The position numbers and the translations under genes were made by a program. From Curvularia sp. ZM96 (taxonomy: Eukaryota; Ascomycota; Dothideomycetes; Pleosporales; Pleosporaceae), in the NCBI GenBank assembly GCA_022457065.1, contig JAJGBQ010000006.1, positions 1,798,001 through 1,862,000 of the forward strand: 64,000 bases of DNA, read 5' to 3'. This document shows, one piece after another, positions 35,201-45,075 of this stretch. The stretch's first letter is position 1. Every line of letters begins with the position of its first letter. The notes beneath the pieces were generated by a model that saw nothing but the letters and a program-made list of their open reading frames with translations, did not search any database and was not told the DNA's origin.

Positions 35201-35879
35201 AGGAAGCACTGCTGAGCCCGATACTTCAACGCGTGGCTCGACGACGTATCTTTCCAGAGTCCCTGCCGCGACTACCATCGTTCGACATCTGCCAGTAGCC
35301 GAAAGTGCGATACTGTCATTGACTTCTGAAACTTCGTCAAGTACAGCCAAAGAGTCTACATCTACCGCTGTTCTTACTAGCTCGCTGCCGCCATCACCTC
35401 CATCGTCTATACCAAGTATGTCTCCTTCATCCCCAACCTCATCACCCTCCAACACGATTCCAGAGCCCACCGATACGACGCCCGCGACGCCGTCCGGTTC
35501 CTCTCTTCCACAATCTAGTGCTGCACCAGCAACACCAACAAATGTCTCGCCTCTATCAAGCAGCCTCACTGACTCCGCATCTCAAGGTGCTCCGCTCTCG
35601 CCATCTTCCTCAGAAACCTCGGCTGCCACTAGCCTTCTTTCTTCTACTCCACCCGAACAAGAAGCAGCTTCCTCCTCCGCTCCTCTCTCACCCCCTGTCA
35701 TTCTTCCCAGCGGTACATCTACTCGATCAAGCACTACCACTACCACGGACGATATCTCTGTTTCTGCGGCGCAACCTTCTGGCTTGCCGTCAGAGTACAC
35801 CGGCGGTGCTGCGTTACCTACGGGGCAGCTTGCAGGTTTCCTGATTGGCGCTGCAGGCCTGGGTCTGGGTCTATTTTGA
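32250..35879 (+). CDS. Ser/Thr-rich GPI-anchored cell-wall protein
   Basis: Eight exons in phase: 32250-32729, 32778-32822, 32876-32956, 33003-33026, 33162-33299, 33362-33407, 33586-33882 and 33931-35879, giving 1019 residues. The start at 32250 gives a clean signal peptide (MHNRWLLLLALTSIAYA). Almost the whole protein is Thr/Ser/Pro repeats of the VPGPTxT and TLTLPxxTTxSTV kind, so heavily O-glycosylated and extended. A Cys-containing module near residue 640 (SASCSSECQIDVTAKRLGYPG) is the one likely folded part. The last residues (GQLAGFLIGAAGLGLGLF) are a GPI-attachment tail. The small exons (24-138 nt) make their exact ends less certain. It is an adhesin- or mucin-like wall protein facing outward. 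Confidence 0.85.
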
Positions 35880-36905
35880 GTGTAAATTTGTACAGGAAGA
35901 AACAGGATCTTGTTTGTGAATATCTTTTTGTAGTTTGTCGCGCCGGAAGTTGTTGATACAGTAAAATAAGAGTGTAATGGTAGTTTCAGTGCGTATGGAA
36001 TGGTATTTGCCCTGTGCTTCAGGGAAACTTCGGTAATGTTTGGGGTTTGATGGAGGAATACATATATATGGTTCTTTGATGAGAGTAATGCAGTGCAGCG
36101 CAGTGACGTCGATCTTGAGATTTACCTCGTGGGGAATCAAAGTGTATGTCAAGTCGAGCGCCGCAAGAATTAGGGGGATACGAGAGAAGCATCATCAGGA
36201 GATAGAAAGATAGGAAAGAGCGTTCCCTCATCGCAACGCTCACGCTATATTTCACATGTTCCAGGTATTTGTCTCCATGCTGGTATCTATATTAAACACT
36301 CATACGCGTCGTACGAGAAAAAGAGAAATAAAAACGTATTTAAATGGCTCGAGACCAAATCCATCAAGACTCTCCAAACCCGTTGTACAAGACCTCTTGA
36401 TACAGAAAGCCAACACATTGGCGAAGAGGTTTTCTTGTTTTCGTCAAATAAACTTGCCCTGCTAAAGGCATCTCTCATCCAACTATACAGGACCAATATG
36501 ATGCAACTTTCAAATGTCCTTGACCGTCACGAGCTCAACCGCGGCCGTCTTCGCTCCGAATCGCTCACAACCTATCAGGACAAAGCCACGCGTGAGCTCG
36601 ACCGCAATAGTACTACTAACAGCCTGAATGCGACGCACATACAATAGTTACACGACTTGGTAAGCCCTACACTGATATGATATTGGGGCGGATACAACGG
36701 GGTAAGACTTAGGAATCGAGAGATTGGACGATATTAATATCCGTGGTAGCTAATTAACGCATGTTAGAGTCACATCTCCATCATGGCATGCAAACTGTCT
36801 GATTAGAGGGTATGAAAACATACGAGATTGATGTCCTGAGTCCACTCGTTTTCGAAGCATTCTCCTACCTCCCATTCCCAAGCCCAATATATTCCATTCA
36901 CGCCT
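35880..36905. other. Intergenic between convergent genes
   Basis: 3' flanks of the GPI-protein gene and the NADAR gene. AT-rich, with no supported coding sequence. Confidence 0.45.
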
Positions 36906-37606
36906 TTAGGAGTTGAACTCTACCATGTCCTTGCTACTCTCTCCTCGTGCTTCCTCATTCTGAGATTGTCTTTCCTTACCTTTCAGAGGTCTTGTTTTAC
37001 TTGCGTTCTTCTTTCGTGCCTCATTGCGCTCCTTTTCTCTTATAATATCCCGTACCTCCATTAGTATCTTGCCTAGTTCGTTCCTTCCGGGATAGTTCTT
37101 GTTCGGAGATGCGTGGAACATGGCTTCAGACCAACCACAACCCCAGTAAGTATCCCAAGGAGATGCCTCGATAAGTGACCGATTTCCGGTATCCAAGAGC
37201 CACTGGCGTAAATCTTTGTTTGATCGATATGAAAACTTGGCGAGAACTCCGCGGCGCATCACATCGATTGAAACTGTATCTTGTCAGTTCTCGTCCAATA
37301 ATTCCAATCGTGGCACTTGCCTGCTGTCCACTCGCTCTCCACAAACCCTTTTACCTTTCGGCCAAGACTCTTCTGCTTTCTGGCGTTCCGGGTGTTCATG
37401 ATCTCTTTTAGAGAGGAGTAGTCGCCAAATAACTCTGCTTTGGCGGCGTGAAAAAATTGCTCGACGCAATTGAATTTGCGGCCATCCTCGTAGACGAAGT
37501 CATTAAGATACATGTTGCTGAGATAGCCATTTTGATCTCTAGGAATATAGAATAATACTGGTTCTTCTTCCTGGGACTGGTGAGGCTCTGGCGGCGTGGT
37601 TGACAT
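36906..37606 (-). pseudogene. NADAR-domain (YbiA-like) gene with a frame break
   Basis: The N-terminal half (ATG at 37606) has FYIPRDQNGYLSNMY, CVEQFFHAAKAELFGD and RKQKSLGRKVKGF. The C-terminal half (from about 37261 to 36906) has RRGVLAKFS, WLLDTGNRSLIEASPWD, YWGCGWSEAMF and LGKILMEVRDI. Together these are the whole NADAR fold, whose characterised members are N-glycosidases acting on riboflavin intermediates or ADP-ribosylated bases. The two halves are in different frames and overlap at about 37255-37265, with no room for an intron. A 1-nt frameshift is the simplest reading: a young pseudogene, or an assembly error. The C-terminal 45 residues are Lys/Arg/Glu-rich. Confidence 0.75.
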
Positions 37607-38959
37607 GTTTGAGTGCAGAGGTTTAGTTGAGGAAGATGGACGTGGAGAAAATTGCGAGTTTCAACGCGGTCGAGCGACAGTAGATACGGTTCCATGCTTG
37701 CTATCGCATGTAGTGATCAGCGTTATGTTCTGAGCAAAGGTGAGTCACACCCTAGCCTACCGGGGATAGAAGGCTGAGAAAGGGCTGTGCAGCCAAAATG
37801 ACGATTTGAATGGAAGACTTGAGCGGAAGCTCCACGTTTCGAACCCAGAAATTTGGTACAAACCGAGGAACTGGTACTGGTACAGATTGCGGAGCAGTAA
37901 CAATACCCCTGATAGGGATAAGCTCATTGGACGTCGAAGAATTAGTAAGAGTCTGCTTAAGTGATCGAGTATGGTTGTGATAGGGTATGCAGCGCAGTCA
38001 TCGCGGTCCCAAGTTCTATTGTAGCTTTCTCCATCGATATTTCCATTTTGTCCATTCTCTACATAGTTGCGCTTCAGTCGTTCCATGTCGATCATCACCG
38101 CATGCCATTCTGAGCGTATGGCGACTACCCAATCCTGTCAATATCGCAGGCTAATCTGTAGCTTATTATGTTCTGGGTACAAGTTTCAACGTCCCTGTAA
38201 CTTCCATGAAGTATGTAAACGGGCTAATTTTAGAGTGACTCATCTCGACCCATCGTGTGCGCATGGCCCGCCTTCCAGGCAACCATCACCCTAACTATTT
38301 GGTTGAGCTAGGTCTGTTTGTTATAGCCGGAGCTTTCCATGAATTGCACGACCGCACGCACAATAGAGGGTAAAGCAAAGGCTAGACAAGGTGAGAGAAG
38401 CAGAGGTAGACCGCCAGATACTGGAAGTTTCCGCTGCCTTCACCTGTAGTTCTACCAGGCTCTGATTGGTTGCCGCACTTATACCGCAGCTTCTGTCGCC
38501 TCAAGCGCGCAAACGGAGAAGGAGGCCCACACAGTATATATAATGGTCCCCAGCCCCAGCTCCTCTTCTCACACATCTGCCACCTCCAACCTCTTTTATA
38601 CTGGTCCCTATGTCGAGTTTTATCTCACTCGCCAAATATACGAACCTGTCTCTCACAGACGGCTTGGGCTTGCCGTTACATTATACATTGTAAGACGGCT
38701 TTCCGCTGCTCTGAAAGTGTGCCTTCACTGACATTCAACACAGGTGCAGCCATCATCACACTACTGAATGCAGTATGGCTTTCCGTTGTATTTGCCTCAC
38801 AGCATCAAAAGGTGATTAATATGCATATCATCAACCACTGTTGACAGAAGGCTAATCCAAGGCATAGTCAAACAGAAGACCCCGTCGATGCCGGCGAAGC
38901 ATCAAGCCAACGTATCTAGTCAAGGATCATTCCAAGACATCAGATCCAGCCATTTTCAA
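37607..38959. other. Intergenic, 1.35 kb, no supported gene
   Basis: A minus-strand frame at 37757-38098 (MMIDMERLKRNYVENGQNG) is open for 113 residues but has no domain and loses coding character after 50 residues. A TATATATAA followed by CT-rich sequence near 38537-38590 looks promoter-like, but no convincing gene follows. Confidence 0.35.
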
Positions 38960-39305
38960 CATACTACAGGCGCTTATGGACGAGGCCTTGCCGCACCTCG
39001 TTGGCAAGGTAGCTGCCGAGTCCGATGGTGTCGTAAGTCAGCTTCAACTAACGCTGATGACGCACGTTATCCTTGCACCGTATAATGCACAAGTCATGAT
39101 CATTCGTTGCGAACGCGACTATGTTGTCAGCCAGCTGCAAGAAACTCACGCTTATCACGCGCGAGAGTTACTCGATGTTGAAATCACTATAATCGGTTCT
39201 TTCGTGGGAAAGGACCGCAGGTCAGTGACTGTGGACACAGTTGGCGCCATTGGGCATTTGTTCAAGTATGGACGGACAGTCGTTGCCCTCCGGGTTCGCC
39301 CGTAA
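38960..39305 (+). pseudogene. Fragment resembling the C-terminal motifs of a Upf1-like SF1 helicase
   Basis: In one frame I read THVILAPYNAQVMII, then VEITIIGSFVGKDRRSVTV, then GHLFKYGRTVVALRVRP. These resemble, in order, the ITPYNAQ, T-x-DSFQGKE and NVALTRAR motifs of Upf1-like helicases, each somewhat degraded. There is no plausible start and the frame closes at 39305. It is a remnant, lying directly before a different helicase fragment. Confidence 0.4.
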
Positions 39306-39872
39306 CGTTGCCATCATGGGCACGGTCTGAACAACGACTTTTCAGTGCCCGCCGACAACCCCGGCACCAAACCAGTCTAAGGAAGACTGTAGTTCTCCTC
39401 GCTATCTACCATCTCTCCAAGTACTATGCGACGTACAAGAACGGTAAAAGGATCTACAAGTTCACGGTCCTTATGGTACCCTCGGCAGTAATTAAGCAAT
39501 GGGCGGACGAGGTTTTCGACTACTTTCCAGAGCTGACCCTAATAATCAGCTATGATAGTAATGTCATAGCTGACACGAAGTTCGATGGTCACTTTGTCTC
39601 AGCAAAGGCTGTTAAACAATTTCCTAAGAAAAAATACTGGCCTAAGCAGTTCCAGTATATCTTTAATGAGAACGATCCAAGAAACGCCACGACTATTTTT
39701 CTAACATCATTCGACTACCACGTGTAACGGACGTTAGAGAGATATTGGGTAACTATTGGGAAAGATGAAGAGGGTCACGATATCTAAGAGGAACGACGCA
39801 AAAGCCGATTTCGAGGGCGAGTTGGGATTACTGGGGTCGATGAAGGACACAAGCACAAAGATTCTTCTACCC
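39306..39872 (+). pseudogene. SNF2-type ATPase fragment interrupted by Fot1
   Basis: The frame around 39370-39727 has KFTVLMVPSAVIKQWADEVF, matching the SNF2 motif Ia block, and FPELTLIISYD. After a stop at 39725, the string GVDEGHKHKDSST (about 39828-39868) carries the DEGH Walker B box of SNF2 ATPases. The transposon inserts a few nucleotides later. Walker A is not visible upstream and in-frame stops are present, so this is a broken, partial gene. Confidence 0.5.
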
Positions 39873-39874
39873 TA

Positions 39875-41987
39875 ACTAGCCTCACCACCTCGCGGACGTT
39901 ACCACCTCGCGGACGCGCGGCCTCACCAAAACCACCTCAAAAACGAGGCTATAGAGCCACAACAAAAGGCTATTATCGCGATATATTTTAGAGGTGAGGT
40001 TAATAGGCCTTGATATATATATATAGCTATAGAAATCGAGATGGAGTTCTAATCGCGCGGCCGCGACGCGAGGTTGGAGGTGGTGATCCTACTGCACCTC
40101 CCTGAGGCTCCTCATCACCTTGAGGCCTCGCGATAGGCCTCTTTTTTCGAGTAGCCTTTGTAGGAGCCTTGAGGCTGCTCCTCTTACCCTTTTGGGTAGT
40201 TTTAATAGCTTTTTGAAGTCGTTTTGCAGCCCTGCGAGCCGCGATCCTCGAGGCCTTTTCAATAGCCTTCTCCTCCCTCTCCTTCTGCCTCATTAGGCTT
40301 ACTGCAAGCCTCGCCTGACGCCTCTGCTCCTTCTCTATCGCCCTCGCCTGCTTTGTCTCCTCGTGTTGCCTTATCGTATCAGCTTTTTGGAGCTGTAGCT
40401 GCTCCTGCTCCTCCTCCTGGAGTCGCAGGCGATCGCGAGCCTCCTTCACCTTCCTTGGAGACCAGAATACAGCTCCACCACAATAATCCTCGGCCTCCTG
40501 CAGAGGTAGAGGCTTACCCCGTTTCCTGCGCGTCCTCTCATTGATTAGGGCCTCCCTCAGTCTCCTTATCTCCTCCTTGAGGAGACTATTTTGAATAGAA
40601 CTTGAGTGAAGGACCTGGCTGAGCCTTTTAACCTGCCTATCGCCCTGATTAGCGACTACCCGACGCAGCAGACGCTCTATCTTCCTCTAATTAGAGGCAC
40701 TAAGAGCTGAGGAGTCACTGTTAGTCGCAGGATCAGGTATAGTAAAGCGCTGAAGGATAACTTCTGGGTTAAGAGGCGAGATCCCTGTAGCCTTGAAGGC
40801 GTTCAGGATCGTCGTTTCCTTGAAGGAGGCCTGCCAGGCTCGATAGAAGAGGGGGAAGAAGTCCCTCTTACTTATTGAGGTGAGGCCTTGACTTCTATCT
40901 ATAAAGGCAGAAACCTCGTTCGAGTACGCTGTTGAGAGAGGCTTGAACATGCTAACGTCGAGAGGCTGCAGCGTGTGGGTTGAGTGAGGAGGATAGACTG
41001 CGAGGAGGATCTTATTCTGATCACAATAATCAATAAAATCTATTGTAAGGTGAGATCTATGGCCGTCAAGGATAAGTAATCGGTAGGAGGAGCGTGCCTT
41101 CGCCCTTGTACTGCGATCAAACACCTGCTGCAGCTACGCGAGGCCTATCTCATTGTTCGTCCAGCCAGAAGGTGATGAGGACACTTGGATCTGATGTGTA
41201 TCTGGATCAAGGGCCTGCAGCTAGGTGTCCTGTATAGACCCTGAGGCTGACTGGTAGATTAAGGCAGGCTCGAGGTAAGATCCATTAGCACAGATACAGG
41301 CCAGCAGCGTTATCCACTCGCGTGATCTATCTTGGATAGTACTCCTCCCTCCTATACCTTTGTATGAGGCCTTACTGAATATCCTCCTCGATCGACTGAC
41401 GATACCTAGCATGAAGCCTTTCTTATCTATATTATAGATATGACGCGCCTTAATACTATACTGATTGATTTTATCGCGTAGGAGGCTAAAGTAGAGGCTA
41501 TACTTGCTCCTCGAATCGGCTTTGTGGCGATAGTTATTAAGGCCTGTTGCCCACCTCGAGGTAAGTTGATCAGGATAGCGCTGAACAAAGCGACTAACCT
41601 AGTGTACTCTAACCTCTTTCTTGGCGATCTGTGAGGCAAAGTTGCGTATCATTGGCTGACTAGGTGGCAAGCCTCTGTCTGTTAGTCGATTGATATAGGC
41701 GATTAGGGCCTGCTCCTGCTGTGGGTGGAGGAGCTGCTGTTTTTGATAGCCTTCAGCGCGTGAGGTGTAGCAACCTCTATGTCTTTGACTCAGCGTAGAT
41801 CGAGGAACACCAAATCTTTTTGCTATCTCAGTGTACGTAAAAGGTTCTCCAGGTTCTAAGGCATCTATAGCTGCAAGCGCAGCCTCGATATTACTCATGG
41901 TGGTGGAGATATAAGGTGTTGAAGTGGTGGTGGTTACTAGGCCGCGCGTCCGCGAGGTGGTAACGTCCGCGAGGTGGTGGGGCTAGT
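39875..41987 (-). mobile_element. Full-length Fot1/pogo DNA transposon (2113 bp)
   Basis: Terminal inverted repeats start ACTAGCC and run for about 50 bp on both ends. Each holds two copies of ACCACCTCGCGGACG spaced 17 bp apart (left 39884-39898 and 39901-39915). One minus-strand transposase frame spans the interior. The element is recent by comparison with the Gypsy elements: ends and TSD are perfect and only four stops are present. It splits a SNF2-like relic on the left from a 42015-42410 helicase-like piece on the right. Confidence 0.93.
40027..41898 (-). pseudogene. Fot1/pogo transposase, four in-frame TAG stops
   Basis: A single 624-codon frame (ATG at 41898, MSNIEAALAAIDALEPGEP) is interrupted only by TAG at 41599, 41221, 41134 and 40687. 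All are explicable as CAG-to-TAG changes. An N-terminal helix-turn-helix (YTEIAKRFGVPRSTLSQRHRG) and a CENP-B-type HTH come first. Then come the DDD catalytic core (NIDKKGFMLG near 41420; LLILDGHRSH near 41060; LQPLDVSMF near 40960) and a basic Arg/Gln-rich coiled tail. The catalytic aspartates are intact, so loss of activity rests on the four stops alone. Confidence 0.88.
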
Positions 41988-42014
41988 TAACTAAGATGGC
42001 TTGCATGCGCTAAT

Positions 42015-42410
42015 ATGCATATTGTGGTTGCGTTGCAAAACGAAGCGGTCGACAACTTGTACGCGTTGATGGATCCAATGGCTCGCGAGTACTACTGCAA
42101 AAAGATGGGGCTCCCAGTACCCCTAGTACTTCGCAAAGAGGTAGAAATCAGCGCAGTAAAGGCAATGGCCCGACCGTCATACCACCCAACGAAAGAACGC
42201 CTCCGATTCAGCGTAGACCCAACGGCCAGAAGCACGATCACCAGCGACATTGCACAAAGCTTACTAGAGGACTACCTCCAAGCATGCCGTGGTGGGCAAC
42301 TTAACATCCCTGACAGACGCTTCAAGAAGTTACAGGGATCAGCGAAGTACATACTGGAGCTGGCGAGACATCGCCATCAAGATCGCATAGGCTGCCAAGC
42401 TTTGCTTTGA
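42015..42410 (+). pseudogene. Helicase-like fragment right of Fot1
   Basis: An open frame of 131 residues begins MHIVVALQNEAVDNLYALMDP. This resembles the motif Ia-Ib block of Upf1-like helicases, where a P-x-N-x-AVDNL core is usual. The remainder is basic and helical with no recognised motif. It has no Walker A upstream and a TAA precedes it, so it is likely part of the same helicase debris. It could alternatively be a small unrelated gene. Confidence 0.35.
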
Positions 42411-42678
42411 GGCATTGATCGAAACTTAAAAGAAAGCTTCGATTACAACGAAATCCGGGATGGAGATGTTGGATTGAGAGTCCCATCACATGACTCTTAG
42501 TCACAGGACATGATGAGCTCTACCACACATCAACCATGACATGCGCGTTCTGTGCAAACAAGCAAGCAGCCCATCAATTTTTACATCGGGAGGGTAGCCG
42601 CCGATTCCTTGATCCTTCCAAGGTTTGGGTAATGTCTTCCTGATATCTCCTCCCTTTTCCTCTCAACAATCAACAACC

Positions 42679-43035
42679 ATGGATAAGCTCACAAACATTG
42701 CCCAAAAGGCCAAAACCGAAGCCACCCGTTGGCTCGAAGTCGAGGAGTCAATGGCAAGACTATGCCAGGAACTAAATAGTCATATCAAAAAGTTCGCCGC
42801 GAATAACACGGACCTCGCCATCGACATTGTCAAAGCCAAGGTCGAAGCACTAGAAGAAACCTTTGCTAAAGCAAGGTCGACTCAGCTGAACCGAAGAGCA
42901 TTAGAAGCCATTCAGCTTCTCAAACCAACTATGCACCTGGCCTTGGAGCTTAGCAAGCCCATTATCAAGATATACAACGCAGCGCCTTCGGCTGTACAAG
43001 ATATGGCCGAAGAAGCCCAGGCCGCCAACTCTTGA
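42679..43035 (+). CDS. Hypothetical small helical protein
   Basis: A 118-residue all-helical protein starts MDKLTNIAQKAKTEATRW. This start was chosen over an in-frame ATG at 42625 because CAACC precedes it and the extra residues look like leader (a CT-rich stretch). It has amphipathic heptad-like helices throughout, with Ala/Lys/Glu enrichment. No domain is recognised. Its 3' end overlaps an opposite-strand frame (42965-43288). Confidence 0.6.
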   Translation: MDKLTNIAQKAKTEATRWLEVEESMARLCQELNSHIKKFAANNTDLAIDIVKAKVEALEETFAKARSTQLNRRALEAIQLLKPTMHLALELSKPIIKIYNAAPSAVQDMAEEAQAANS

Positions 43036-43288
43036 GCCCCCAAACAGTCAGCCAAAGTGCAGGGTAGACTGGAAGACTGCAGGCAAATTTCGCAGATGTT
43101 ATGAGCTCTATAAGGTTCAATAGCGCAAACTCCAGGCCAGTACCAACTATCAGCCATTCGATAGGCTCAATGCTCTTTGCCAGGGCGGTTGCTAGCGCGA
43201 GCGAAGCAAGACGGCACACGTTGCACGCCTCCTCAACCGAATCTTGCATATCTTGGGTGCGTCTGATGACAGATGTTCTGGTAGACAC
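42965..43288 (-). CDS. Hypothetical protein, convergent with the preceding gene
   Basis: A 107-residue frame has hydrophobic segments (ASLALATALAKSIEPIEWLIVGTGLEFALLNLI spans residues 29-61). A possible upstream start, MELVRRIGLLCLAVARAV near 43368, looks like a signal peptide but has no intron of credible length to join it. It overlaps the 3' end of the opposite gene by about 70 bp. The evidence is weak. Confidence 0.25.
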   Translation of the reverse strand: MSTRTSVIRRTQDMQDSVEEACNVCRLASLALATALAKSIEPIEWLIVGTGLEFALLNLIELITSAKFACSLPVYPALWLTVWGLKSWRPGLLRPYLVQPKALRCIS

Positions 43289-43824
43289 TATTCTAGTATA
43301 GTATCCGCAATGTCACTGCCCTTGCGACCGCTAGGCAAAGGAGACCGATTCTTCGGACTAGTTCCATGGTAAAGATTCTTTGTTCGATCAGCGCATGTTT
43401 GAGTGTGGAGGAGAAGAGAAGAGACACCGGATATTGGGGAGATATTACCTAAACCTAGTAGCCGGTATCGTAGTTGAAGTGTAGGTGGATTGGGTCAAGC
43501 TTCTGCAAGATTGGCGAAAAGTGAGAATCGAATTGAACGAGAGTAAATGTATGATAACCTAATAAAAGATACCAACACCATCTTGCGGACGAGGTCTGTT
43601 TTTGCTGATTGGAGCAGATGCTATGTCACTGTTAGGGCACCTGTTCGGGTACCTGTCTCATGAGTTCATTGTATTTGTCAGAGCCTAGTAACGATGACTG
43701 TTCTCATTGCGGCTTCAGCGGCATCAGGATGGCGCCCAGCGAGTTTGAAAGCTAAAAACGATTTGAAGCCCGCAATGCGTATCACGATGCAACTTTGATG
43801 CCATTGCTACTGTACATGCTACCA
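43289..43824. other. Intergenic
   Basis: 3' flank of MET22 and the upstream region of the weak minus-strand frame. Nothing else was seen. Confidence 0.45.
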
Positions 43825-45075
43825 CTATTGCTTCGCGCTGATAACCTCCTTGACCACCTCAATCACTTGCGCGAAGGCTTCCTTAGGAGCAGCAACTACA
43901 CCCTTGTTCTCCTTGAGTGTTCTGCCGAGACCAAAGTCAAGTGGCTTTCCGTAGGCATCAGTGACCTCACCACCCGCCTCTTGGACGATAACAACGCCAG
44001 CAGCGTGATCCCAGATCTTCTCCTGGTATGTCTTGCTAGTGGGCAGCCTCAGGTATAGGTCGCCAGCTCCACGGGCAATGGAGCAGTACTTGGCTTGCGA
44101 ATCCATGCGGACGGAAGGCTTGGTGATGCCAAGTTTGGAGGCAATAGCGGCGTTGTCGCCTTGTGACGAGTGTCCTGCTTCGACGGATTCGCAAAAGGTA
44201 GCTTGGGTAACGTCTGACAGCGGCTTCATCTTGATGCTCTTTGGCTCTTGAAGCGCACCCTTGCTCAGCGGCCGGCTGGTGGCACCTTGACCCTTGACTG
44301 CAGCGAACAACACACCCTTGCCTTCTTTGTCATCTGCGTCTTGTCCTGTGGTGACTGTGAGAGGTGCTTGGTCGTCTACCGGGAGGTTAGGGCATCCGAT
44401 GACACCTAGAGTAGGAACACCATCCACCAGTAAACCTAGGCAGACAGCGTACTGTCCGCCACGCAGGAAACCTTTTGTGCCATCAATGGGGTCAAGCGCC
44501 CAGATCCTTCCCTTCCTGCCTCCCTCGCTGTTTCCTTGATCGATCGCGGACAGCATAGCGTCAGCGCTCTTGATGGGCCCGCCAATCTTGTCTTCTGCTG
44601 AGCTATCCTCCAACTTGGCTGCTTGTACCAAATCCCACACAAGGTCGCGAAGCGAGTCGTCCTTGCGGAGATCATCGGCATCCTCCTCTCCGACTATCTC
44701 GTCTTCGGGGAAAGCATGCTTTATCGAAGCAATGATCAGGGCTTGGGCGCCAAAGTCGCCAATTGTGACGGGAGACGAATCGCTCTTGGAGAGGGTGCCT
44801 TTGGAGTGGCTCGAGTATACCGACTTTGTGAGGATAGAGGCGCGCTGAACGGCGAGGAGAGCAATCTCAAGCTCTTTCTCGTAGGCCATGGTGTGCGTAC
44901 TGGAATTGGTATGTAGGAACTGTGACGTCTGTATTGTGATAGATGGGTAGACGTGCTGTTTCAGTTGAGAGAGACGGGCTACACTGCGAGAAAGGAAAGA
45001 CGGGTTCAAAATTGAGAAAGCCAGGATGACGAAGGCTAGCAGAAAGAATCTTGATGGCGCAATTTGGGTGGACAT
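43825..45075 (-). CDS. MET22: 3'(2'),5'-bisphosphate nucleotidase
   Basis: This is the Hal2/Met22 family enzyme. It hydrolyses 3'-phosphoadenosine 5'-phosphate (PAP) to AMP, clearing the by-product of sulfate assimilation, and is inhibited by Li+ and Na+. The inositol-monophosphatase fold motifs are present: VTIGDFGAQAL, EIVGEEDADDL, the metal site DPIDGTKGF, and WDHAAGVVIVQEAGG near the C-terminus. The usual start is MAYEKELEIALLAVQ at 44889 (354 residues, normal family length). The same frame is open to an ATG at 45075, adding 62 residues with a hydrophobic stretch (FFLLAFVILAFSIL) and a basic patch. No intron. It is divergent from the Rsm1-like gene. Confidence 0.93.
   Translation of the reverse strand: MSTQIAPSRFFLLAFVILAFSILNPSFLSRSVARLSQLKQHVYPSITIQTSQFLHTNSSTHTMAYEKELEIALLAVQRASILTKSVYSSHSKGTLSKSDSSPVTIGDFGAQALIIASIKHAFPEDEIVGEEDADDLRKDDSLRDLVWDLVQAAKLEDSSAEDKIGGPIKSADAMLSAIDQGNSEGGRKGRIWALDPIDGTKGFLRGGQYAVCLGLLVDGVPTLGVIGCPNLPVDDQAPLTVTTGQDADDKEGKGVLFAAVKGQGATSRPLSKGALQEPKSIKMKPLSDVTQATFCESVEAGHSSQGDNAAIASKLGITKPSVRMDSQAKYCSIARGAGDLYLRLPTSKTYQEKIWDHAAGVVIVQEAGGEVTDAYGKPLDFGLGRTLKENKGVVAAPKEAFAQVIEVVKEVISAKQ

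Larger units (their letters stand above)
39873..41989. repeat. TA target-site duplication flanking Fot1
   Basis: TA at 39873-39874 on the left and at 41988-41989 on the right, immediately outside the inverted repeats. TA duplication is the hallmark of the Tc1/mariner-pogo superfamily. Confidence 0.85.

Noticed and set aside
34236..35800. Several minus-strand frames inside the GPI-protein gene
   Set aside because: These are complements of Thr/Ser repeat codons (giving Val/Gly/Asp-rich shadows), with no independent features.
23677..36000. Secondary-metabolite gene cluster around the Zn2Cys6 regulator
   Set aside because: No polyketide synthase, NRPS, terpene cyclase, P450 or transporter in the window. 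Neighbours are surface proteins and intergenic DNA.
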